Below are positions 18,371-25,913 of a stretch of 25,913 nt of DNA, piece by piece (the first letter of the stretch is position 1; each line of letters opens with the position of its first letter). The stretch covers positions 1 through 25,913 of the forward strand of contig JAKSYS010000780.1 in NCBI GenBank assembly GCA_022925895.1, written 5' to 3'. This DNA is from Fragilaria crotonensis. Its lineage: Eukaryota; Bacillariophyta; Fragilariophyceae; Fragilariales; Fragilariaceae. The position numbers were made by a program, and so were the translations under genes. The notes beneath the pieces were generated by a model. The model searched no databases and was not told the DNA's origin. It saw only the letters and a program-made list of their open reading frames with translations.

Positions 18371-21096
18371 ATGATGGATTGGGTTCGAAAACGGGGAAAC
18401 AGACCAATATTCAATCGAGCGACTAAGAGGACTGTACGCAGAATTGCTTGTGGTCGTGAACATTGCTGATAACGCAAATCTAGGGCGACAACGAGCTGAC
18501 ACGCAACCTGGACAGTCACCCTTTCGGCGACACACGACCATCCCAACGCACGAGGGCGACGATGTACACGCGTTGAAGTTAGTGACTGCATTCAAGCTGC
18601 TTGCGGCGACTCCAGCAGCTGGGAATGACAATGGTGCTGCGCAAGCTATGCGCTACGACTCAAGTGTTGCCACCATGGCTCATGCCCAGAAAATGGAAGA
18701 GCATTTAGTCCTGCTGATTCGATGCATAGGAGAAGTGGTTGCATACGGCGATAAACCAGGAACCTCATTCCGATCGGATCCCGTCTTCGAATACTTTTGC
18801 GAGAAGAGCATGCTCTCCTTGCTGGTGGCAATTGCGAAAGCCAAGCCATCCACCAACTCTGATCTTCATCCCATAGTATGGAGTCCTATTGTGAAATCCG
18901 AAGTACTGCGTGTGGTATCGGTACTCATTTCGAATGCTCAGGATGGTCCTTCGCTGTACTACCTTCTTTCTAACAACTTCGTCAATGAGTTGACAACATG
19001 CATGACGCCGCTAAGGCAGTGGACAGATAGTGCTCTCGAGATCATGACCCCTTTTACGTCGGATTACTAAAGAGTCTAATCCTTCAAGTGGCAGCTTCGC
19101 CGGCAGACATCTTTACTTTCCTGAAGACGGACCTAGCATTTCCTGTCTTGTCGTCAACAATCGAAGTTGCTACTTGTCCCAAGACCGACGCTACGTCTAG
19201 ATCAGCTTGCTTAAACCTGCTGGTGACTCTGCTAAAAATACCGCATCCACAAGTACGGAACTGGATTAACAACTCCGAGAATGAATTGCACATGATTTCG
19301 TCGTTTATCTGCACACGACTTATCGACCGCTACCGTCAAATGGCGAAGCTTCTTCTTGGCCCTGTCGTAGATCACATACGGTGCAACACTATGTTGATAC
19401 ACTTGACAGACGTCAGGAATCAAATTGAATTCATGAACCAATTGCTAGGATCTGGCATCCAAGCCTTCAATGTTTGTTTTTGTGAGGCGTTCTTGAGATC
19501 TGTGGTGGCCGTGCTGCTGGAGAGCATTGTCCCCCCAGAAAAGTCGCCAGTTTATTCCCGTGGGAGTTTCAGACATAGATGTGATTCCAGAACCAGAGGG
19601 TCTTGCACAACTGGCAGTTGTGTTTCTGGTTCACATGTGGTCAATATCCTACCAACCTTTCACTCGCATGTTAGCGGTGGCGCTTTTTCACAAAAACTCC
19701 ACAAATCTTTGGAAGATGGCAAAGTATAACGCTATCCAGCTCGACTACGCTCTCACCCGAGAGCTCAACTCCATCGCTCAAAGCATTGAAGGGAGTTACA
19801 TTGCAAATCCATACCGGCAAGAGATTTTGAACATATTGACTGGAGAAAGAGGGGAATGGAGATTCATTCCAGGCAGCATGCTCGTGGAGGGAGCTTTACT
19901 ATCGCCGGCGCTTGGTGGGAAGCTTCTGTCATCATTTGGCCTACTTCCTGCTTCCATGGATTCCGAGAAAACGACATATCCAACATCACCTTTGGAAGAG
20001 GCTCTCGCTTCGTTCATTCTACGGAAGCAAATAACCAAGTCTGCCGTTGCAACGATGGCTACCGAACGAGCGAGCGCAACTGCTCTCAGCTTATTTTCAC
20101 AGCTATTTGCCCTTCACGGTGCAACTGTTGCAGCAATCTTCCCCTTCGTCGCCACTCTTCAAGTCCATCGCCACAGCTCATGGGCGCTTCTGTGATCAAG
20201 CTCTAGAAGCGCGGAAGAAGACCGGTGTTTCAGACCTCTTCGTCGACTTTACACAGCTGGCCATTCGAAATCGCTACCCAAAGCTGTCGCGAGATCCAGC
20301 TAGCCGATTGCAGTATGGCTGCGTCTTGAACAGATTCGGCTTCCAAGCTTTGATGATGAATCCTTCCATTCTCGTTCGGAGATTCCGCACTGTTGGATCA
20401 AATGATGTTGAAGATTGTCGCTTTGCAATTCAAATGGCTTTGCAATTCCGTGCCACCTGTCGTGTAATCAAATCTATCACGGTGTTAAGTACTGACGGAA
20501 CGCCATCGTTTCCAACCACTGAGTGGGCCGATGATTTGTTGCTCACAATAGGCGACCTGCATGAGAAACCAGTCACTGGAACTGATTTGGACTTGCGAGG
20601 TCGCATGACCTTCAATTTCCACTCTGTCATCAAGAATCGTGCTCCTCCTCAGAAATCTCCGGGAAAGATTGGATCGGCTTCGGAATTGATTCTAAGATCC
20701 ACATCTCAGCTTGTCTTGGTACTGGACCCCACCGACATTTTCGTCGTACAACCAATGGGTGCTCGTCGCGATATCAATCGCGGGACGATTGTGTGTGGTG
20801 TGTCGCTTCGGAAGGTAATCGCCTTTGCGTCCGACGAGGAGTGGCTGCATATCGCCATTCGGAATATGGATGATGTAGGCTTTCTCATCAAGAATGGCAA
20901 TATGGCATTACATTTTGATACGGTTGGGACGTCGCTAATCGTCAAGCAGTATCTAGAACGGTCCCAAAATGTTCTGCGAGCGGAACTTAAGGATCAGATT
21001 GAGGCTCTGTTTCAGGAACGTTTCCTGCTTTCCAATGAGACTGACAATGATCTGGTGAAAGACCCTGGCAGCAAAAAGCAGGAGGTCCAGGTATAG
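18371..21096 (+). CDS. CLEC16A/GOP-1-like FPL-domain protein, frame interrupted
   Basis: About 900 residues over five frame segments. CLEC16A, fly Ema and worm GOP-1 act on endosome-lysosome membranes in vesicle maturation and autophagy/mitophagy. The probable start is ATG 18371 or 18374 (MDWVRKRGNRPIF). SIERLRGLYAELLVV and then the FPL domain follow: RCIGEVVAYGDKPG, DPVFEYFCEKSMLSLLVAI and GPSLYYLLSNNFVNELTT, the last closely matching the family's SLYYLLSNN block. Later parts show VASSPADIF-type helices, an EGLAQLAVVFLVHMWS segment and a C-terminal beta-rich region (LVLDPTDIFVVQPMGARRD, GVSLRKVIAFASDEEW) ending at 21096. Frame changes fall near 18410, 19045 (CCCCTTTT), 19535 (CCCCCC/AAAA) and 20095-20150. 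The retrotransposon sits just upstream. An inactive gene is possible, but the conservation between breaks argues for sequence error. Confidence 0.7.
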
Positions 21097-21186
21097 TGGT
21101 ATAGCAGTATTCCGACGTTGCGCCTCATGAAGAAGCAACAGACGACAGTTGTTTCAAAGTTTGTATTATATTCAATTTTAGCAGGA

Positions 21187-22206
21187 TCACTTTTTTGCGA
21201 CCATGGTGGCTATCATTGCTCCCACGGCAACCACAGCACCCAAAGGTAACCACGACGACGAAACTGAATAACGGTGAACAGGAACACTCAAGTCCACTGT
21301 CAAGAGATCTGGTAACTCCACGAGTATCTCCCTTTTCACCACCAGCACAATCTGCTTTACCAAAGCTTGCATCTGCGTGGAACGCTTCTCGACCGCTTCC
21401 AAGACTTCTTGATGACTCGCGACGGGCCCTTCGTGTCCTTCCATGATAACCTTGTTTGTAATGAGTGACAAACACAAAACTTTCATATCGCAATGATGCG
21501 CCGCCACGACTTCTGGGATAGTACTCATGCCCACCATGTCTCCCCCGAGCGATCTTAAGAAACGACATTCGGCTCGACTCTCGTACATGGGTCCAGAGAC
21601 AAAGCAATAGCACGATCCTTCAGGGCGAACAAAATCGAATCCCAGCTCCTTACTGGCTTGTCCGGCCGCGAGGCGTAAGGGTTCAAAATACGCATTGCTG
21701 GTGGCGGGGAATCGCGGACCCAATTCATCGTCATTCGGGCCGATGAGAGGATTCTTTCCTGCCAACTGAGGTATCGCCAAATGATCATCTACACAGCAAA
21801 CATCACCAACGTTGTATTCCGGATTTAATCCACCCGCGGCGTTCGTGACGATAAGAATTCTTACGGATAGACATCGCATGACGTAGACTGGCAAGACCAC
21901 AGTTTTCATATCGTGACCTTCATAGGAATGAAAGCGCCCCCGAAAGCAAATAGTTGGCACGCCACTCAACAGTCCAAAAACTAATTCGCCCTTGTGACCA
22001 GCGACTGTACATTTATTCGGAAAGCCTGGAATGGACCCGTAGTCGACACTCATCGTCAGCCCCTCGAGGGCTTGGGACAATTCCGAGAGTCCCGACCCAC
22101 AAATAATTCCAACTTGAGGCAACGGAAGCCCCGCAACACGGAGGCGATTATGCAGATAAGAGGCAGCAGCTCGATAAGGAACGAAGGAAGGATCCATGAC
22201 GAGCAT
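21187..22206 (-). CDS. Purine nucleoside phosphorylase with C-terminal membrane tail
   Basis: The enzyme cleaves inosine and guanosine with phosphate in purine salvage. It has 339 residues from the ATG at 22206; a second ATG lies three codons on, and the frame upstream has only a non-ATG start. Trimeric PNP motifs are in order: GIICGSGLSEL (phosphate loop), GRFHSYEGH (Arg and His of the phosphate/ribose site), TNAAGGLNPEYNVGD, GPMYESRAECRFLRSLG (the base-site Glu), VGMSTIPEVVAAHH and LITNKV (the base-site Asn). The catalytic frame is intact. After the fold ends, an extra tail SSSWLPLGAVVAVGAMIATM then VAKK forms one hydrophobic helix with a basic end, as in tail-anchored proteins. The usual enzyme is soluble. 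It converges on the CLEC16A-like gene (stops 90 bp apart) and diverges from the secreted-protein gene. Confidence 0.92.
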   Translation of the reverse strand: MLVMDPSFVPYRAAASYLHNRLRVAGLPLPQVGIICGSGLSELSQALEGLTMSVDYGSIPGFPNKCTVAGHKGELVFGLLSGVPTICFRGRFHSYEGHDMKTVVLPVYVMRCLSVRILIVTNAAGGLNPEYNVGDVCCVDDHLAIPQLAGKNPLIGPNDDELGPRFPATSNAYFEPLRLAAGQASKELGFDFVRPEGSCYCFVSGPMYESRAECRFLRSLGGDMVGMSTIPEVVAAHHCDMKVLCLSLITNKVIMEGHEGPVASHQEVLEAVEKRSTQMQALVKQIVLVVKREILVELPDLLTVDLSVPVHRYSVSSSWLPLGAVVAVGAMIATMVAKK

Positions 22207-22720
22207 GGTGATTAAATTCACTGCAAGTGGGACCAAACAGAAATATAACGATGAAGTTGTGTGAATGACATCATCGGAATTTACTCTCAGGCTGTATCAT
22301 ACATTATATATTACTTGCATCTAGTAGATGTGTGCGAATCTTCCGTGTTCTGAATTCGGTTTTGTCACAGCCTTGACTGAATGGTCTGTTTTGAAGGAAA
22401 CCAACTTGACAACTTTTCAGACATTGGAACCAACTTAAGCGGGCGACGGACGTGATCAACACGTACGTCAACCATTCATCGACCAGTGTAACTCGTCAGT
22501 ATCATTGGCTACTGGCAACACACGCTATTCAACCTCAACAACAACATATATATATCATACACACACATGACACATATCCCGCTCTCCGTATCGGTGTACT
22601 CGAGTATAGTATAACGCAACACAAGACTTGCAGTGAATTGGCTCCTTGCTTAGACGAAGTGCTCACCACGTTACCATCACCCGAAGATTCCCCGTCGCGG
22701 CTTTGAATGCTGAATTGAGC
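22207..22720. promoter_or_regulatory. Divergent promoter region
   Basis: About 510 bp lie between the ATGs of the phosphorylase (leftward) and the secreted protein (rightward), so both promoters must be here or overlap. A TATA-like run ACATATATATATCATAC lies at about 22544-22560, about 165 bp upstream of the rightward ATG. On the minus strand CACTTGCAG just before 22206 could be a splice acceptor of a 5' UTR intron. No other site is recognised. Confidence 0.35.
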
Positions 22721-23290
22721 ATGTTGTCGAAACGTTTGTTGGCGCTAACCACCCTTGCCGTGGCGACACAGGCATCCCACAACTACAATAATGATCCTTC
22801 GTCCCAGTATACATTCACTCAAAATGTGTCACTGGATCTGGATGATGACGTTCCGCCACCCATGACCCCGCCACCGCCTTCGGCACCCATGTTGTGCAGC
22901 GCACTAATATGCGATGGCGAATTCCTCATTTCCGCCATGATGATAAGTGGAGGAGACATTCATCAGCCTCCTAATTCAAAGTTCGACGAATCAGATGACG
23001 ACCAAGATGATGACGATGACGATGGCCATTCCAGTATGTTGTCCAATATCTCGTTGCGACGATCAGTAGCAACCTCGAATGGGGCATCCTCATCTTTCGT
23101 AAAGGTTGCGACTTCAGATTCCCAGAAGGATAACGTTCCTACGAGTGGATTGCCAGCCTTTGTGAGCTCGCAACATCAGATATTGAGGTCGAAACTTATA
23201 ACTGTTCCTCGTGTTCGTCATCGTGATTCGCCCTACATGGATGGTGCGTCGTACCAATTGTTACAAACCATATTTCAAGAAAGAAGATGA
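22721..23290 (+). CDS. Small secreted acidic protein, function unknown
   Basis: 189 codons from ATG 22721. Residues 1-18 (MLSKRLLALTTLAVATQA) form a classic signal peptide, basic then hydrophobic with a small-residue cleavage site. No ASAFAP-type plastid motif follows, so the endomembrane system or cell surface is more likely than the plastid. The mature part has a proline run (PPPMTPPPPSAP), a CSALICDG segment, and an Asp-rich block (DESDDDQDDDDDDG) that could bind calcium or other cations. The rest is Ser/Arg-rich and shows no known domain. The frame ends at TGA 23288-23290. A neighbouring frame stays open to 23429 (YYIYVRFCCGIPDA), so a late frame break is possible. I do not recognise the family. 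Confidence 0.55.
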   Translation: MLSKRLLALTTLAVATQASHNYNNDPSSQYTFTQNVSLDLDDDVPPPMTPPPPSAPMLCSALICDGEFLISAMMISGGDIHQPPNSKFDESDDDQDDDDDDGHSSMLSNISLRRSVATSNGASSSFVKVATSDSQKDNVPTSGLPAFVSSQHQILRSKLITVPRVRHRDSPYMDGASYQLLQTIFQERR

Positions 23291-23572
23291 AATTAATCAC
23301 CAGGCCTTCTGTGAAACCGCACATGCGTATTTTTCTGTGATTATTGTGCCACACCCCAATGCCAGTCAAGAGGGACTCCGTGGTTACTACATCTATGTTC
23401 GATTCTGCTGTGGAATCCCGGACGCTTGATTAGTTATAAATGTAATTGTTCATGAACCATTCTTTTACTATTGTGAATTTACTCGGCGCTAAATCGTGAT
23501 GGAGGGACATTTCAACAACGCCTACGTCTGCAGCAAGGCTCGTTTGCTTGGAGGAATAACCGACGGGGCAAC
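23291..23572. other. Short intergenic region between convergent genes
   Basis: About 280 bp between the stop of the secreted-protein gene and the end of the EHD gene. It may include the true C-terminal ends of both, since both appear to continue in another frame. No RNA gene or terminator is recognised. Confidence 0.4.
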
Positions 23573-25525
23573 TCACTTGGAACGGGTCTCCTTTTGAATC
23601 ACGGCATCCACTAGAAACATGGCCACAACGTACTCCTCATGATCAAAGTATCCATCTCGATCAATATCACTCAAGTTCCAAATTTGACGAAGCTGGTCTT
23701 TCCCAAGACCCGTTTTGACCAGCACCTCACGCGCCGTAGCCGTGTCAAGAAGCCTCCTTAGGACCCAACGATTCAAAGGTGCTCAACAAGCGATCAGCAG
23801 AATCTTGCAGCGCCCTGCGTCGAACAACAACGTGAGTTAGTTTCTTGTTTTGTGACCTGACGTATTTCCCAGTCCAAACAACTTACCAATAGTTATCAGT
23901 GTCGGCCTCGTCAAAACCGAATGGATTTGAGGCGTTGTCTGCTTTCTTGCCAAATTTGTCATTTCGGGTCGGTAGAGGAACGTTTGCGTTGCTTCCTGAA
24001 ATCGAGCTGGCAGCAAGCTTGGCTTTGAGAGTCGCCGGCGAATCCTTTTCACTGGGCAACAACTCCATAAGCTGAGGGATTTCATTGTTCAAGACACCAT
24101 CCAATTCCTCTATTTGTTTGGCAGAGAGCGTCGAGAACTCGGAGAATTTGACCTCCTTCAGCTTTTCCGAAAACATTTTGATATCGGGAAAGTCTCCGGA
24201 GCCAAATTGTATTTCTTCAAAATGACGCGGAACACGCCTGGGAGATCACTAATGAGTTTCTGCTGTTTCTTTTCCTTACCCATGAGAGATGGCATTTGTG
24301 CCTTGAGGTGTCCAATGATATACGCAAGCGTCTTGACCTTGCGGATGCGCTTCACTAACTCGTTGATCTTGCGGACAGCCGATTGGCGAGGCAAGATCGC
24401 TAGGTCCTTCATAAGGTCTCTTTCTTCATCCTCGAAGAGTGCTGCATTATCCATATTCTGAAGAGGTTGCTGCCAGAACGAGCCGACGTAGACACGAGCG
24501 ACCCTGGAGATGTCATTGTCTTGCCGAGCGACCACAAGAGGGCGCCGTAGACTTAAAGAAAACGATGTCAGTGATTGGCCGAACCAAGAGCATGGTTCTC
24601 GAGTCATGATGCACAACTTACCTCTCATGAGCTGTTGGCGATCAATCTGATCTGCCTTGTTCAAAATGCATCGGATCTTGTCTTCGTGCCCCTTGAGAAC
24701 ATCAATCGCCCCCTTAAGCTCATCCGAAATATCAAGTTTGTGAGCGTCGAAGAGCAAGATAATCAAATCGGCTCGCTCGGCGAACCATGCCACCACCTTG
24801 GTGAAGTCATAGCCACGATTAGTTCGCTGTTTTTCTCCCGATAAGATACCAGGTGTGTCAATGAGAGTGATGGAGCGCAAGACGCTGGAAGGCAGCTGGG
24901 AACCCTCGAATCGACTCAGGAAGGAAACACCAAAACGTTCAAGACCGCGAAAGGGCAAATCTGGGTGTACTGAAAGGGCGTTTCCAGGAATGGTGCGTTC
25001 CTCGCCCATTGATCAGCACTGCATGTGGTGGTGAGAAAAATCGAATCATCATGTGATGTCAAGAAAAGGGCAATTGTCGCCAATCTAGACCTACCAGTGA
25101 ATCGATCTGTAGGGCTCGGGTCCAATTCTTTGGCCGGGGAAGTCTTGTCCAAGGAGATAGCGAATAAAACTAGTCTTTCCGACACTGTATTGCCCCACGA
25201 GAAGCACCTGCGGTTTAGCTGTGTGGAGAGTTGAGAGTATTGGACACGATTCCGGGTCATACAAAAAACAAAATGATCGAAATACGACAAGTACCCACTT
25301 CACTAACTCACCATCAAACTCCACATCAGTCAGAAGCGGACTTTCGAAGAAATAGTCGTAACGGTAACGCTTTTCGACCGGCAAAACTGCCTTGCGGTAG
25401 ATCGCCTTGAGCTTGGCGGATATCAAGGCTGTTCGGTCAGCACTGTCACCGGGAATAGAACCAGCGTCCATCGAAACATTTCTCTTGCTTACTTCAGGAG
25501 CATTCATCCAACTTTGGTCTGCCAT
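23573..25525 (-). CDS. EHD-type dynamin-related ATPase with C-terminal EH domain
   Basis: EHD proteins bind ATP, form oligomers on membranes and drive endocytic recycling. From ATG 25525 (MADQSWMNAPEVS) comes the helical YRYDYFFESPLLTDVEF region, then the dynamin-like G domain: VLLVGQYSVGKTSFIRYLLG (P-loop), IGPEP (switch), SITLIDTPGILSGEKQR (G3), FDAHKLDISDEL and ILNKADQIDRQQLMR (G4). The family helices follow: RVYVGSFWQQPL, AILPRQSAVRKINELVKRIR and LAYIIGHLKAQMPSLMGK. Then come NPFGFDEADTDNYW and a C-terminal EH domain (REVLVKTGL, LRQIWNLSDIDRDGYFDHEE with an EF-hand loop, YVVAMFLVD). Four introns are placed with confidence. Frame breaks occur near 25110, 25003, 24490, 24190, 23755 and 23585. 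The true stop may lie beyond 23573. All nucleotide-binding motifs are present. Confidence 0.85.
23815..23886 (-). other. EHD gene intron 4
   Basis: Minus strand TATTG|GTAAGT at 23886 and CGACGCAG|GGCG at 23815, 72 bp, with a CTAACTCAC branch-like site. Splicing joins DNYW to ALQDSADRLLSTFESLG, in frame and matching the lead into the EH domain. Confidence 0.75.
24552..24621 (-). other. EHD gene intron 3
   Basis: Minus strand ATGAGAG|GTAAGT at 24621 and TTTCTTTAAG|TC at 24552, 70 bp. Splicing yields QQLMR-VYGALLWSLGK, the expected EHD sequence. Unspliced, the frame stays open but inserts unrelated residues. Confidence 0.85.
25019..25094 (-). other. EHD gene intron 2
   Basis: Minus strand TTCACTG|GTAGGT at 25094 and CACATGCAG|TG at 25019, 76 bp with a pyrimidine-rich stretch. 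It links the TDRFT block to the segment preceding EERTIPGNAL. A small frame break sits just after the acceptor (near 25003). Confidence 0.65.
25219..25311 (-). other. EHD gene intron 1
   Basis: Minus strand TTTGATG|GTGAGT at 25311 and CCACACAG|CTAAACCG at 25219, 93 bp. Removing it joins TDVEFD to AKPQVLLVGQYS, exactly the EHD pattern. It is also open when unspliced. Confidence 0.85.
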
Positions 25526-25913
25526 GATAACTTCTTAGATGAGATGCTTGGATCGATTAGTTCCAAAGGCCTTTGGTGGAATGGCAGTCGTAGAGCCGTT
25601 GAATGTTGAAGTCACAATGGTGGCAGGGACAACAACTACCGGTACCAGAGATGCTGGCAACGGAGGTATCTTGCTTACATCTACAGTTACGTAGGAGCAA
25701 TTAATAGCGTCCGTTGAATTGCAGATCTGGACACCTCCCGTGCTCCAGTGGAGTATGGGTACAATGCTACTGTATGAACGTACTCTACAACTAGTAGATC
25801 ATACAGTATTTCGAAGGACCGAGCAATTGACGTTGCCTTATTACTTGTACTCCACACTGAACAGACATGTACTCTCAGTACTCCAGTATGCTCGTAGTGG
25901 TACGGTATAATAA
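25526..25913. other. Upstream region of the EHD gene
   Basis: No gene is recognised. This is the EHD promoter side, rich in GTAC and TACTGTA/TACAGTA words, and it includes the inverted repeat at 25768-25808. No TATA box is clear. Confidence 0.4.
25768..25808. repeat. 10-bp perfect inverted repeat, 21-bp spacer
   Basis: TACTGTATGA at 25768-25777 and TCATACAGTA at 25799-25808. It lies about 245 bp upstream of the EHD start codon. This could be a binding site for a dimer, or a remnant of the GTAC/TACTGTA repeat words seen elsewhere in the window. Confidence 0.35.

Overview
The window looks like nuclear DNA of a diatom, most probably a raphid pennate such as Phaeodactylum tricornutum. The evidence is a Ty1/copia element with the features of the diatom-specific CoDi group, very short (70-93 bp) GT-AG introns, compact convergent gene pairs, and a eukaryotic gene set (RING-H2, SET, RRM/RS, CLEC16A-like, EHD). 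The species is inferred; the eukaryotic and diatom-like character is read from the sequence.

Layout, left to right: intergenic DNA (1-610); a membrane RING-H2 protein gene with broken frames (611-1530); a gene-free stretch holding a faint retroelement relic (1531-3590); a large SET methyltransferase - RRM - RS-domain fusion gene (3591-7311, +) that converges on a gamma-butyrobetaine/trimethyllysine dioxygenase-like gene (7350-8710, -); a 2.6-kb AT-rich stretch with two families of degenerate tandem repeats and no convincing gene (about 9060-11745); a complete CoDi-like LTR retrotransposon on the minus strand (11751-18305) with identical 131-bp LTRs, inserted about 65 bp upstream of a CLEC16A/FPL-domain gene (18371-21096, +); a purine nucleoside phosphorylase with a C-terminal membrane tail (21187-22206, -); a small secreted acidic protein (22721-23290, +); and an EHD-type dynamin-related ATPase gene with four introns (about 23573-25525, -).

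The genes do not form one pathway; they are separate housekeeping genes in diatom-style close packing. Two of them (CLEC16A-like and EHD) belong to families that act in endosomal membrane traffic. The retrotransposon is the main accessory feature.

A caution for any user: nearly every conserved gene except the purine nucleoside phosphorylase is cut by one or more small frame breaks while the protein on both sides stays well conserved, often beside short homopolymers. This looks more like base-level sequence error than gene death, but biological decay cannot be excluded from the sequence alone. I did not find a convincing undescribed multi-gene system. The most unusual single items are the SET-RRM-RS fusion, the tail-anchored purine nucleoside phosphorylase, the AT-rich repeat island and the fresh promoter insertion.
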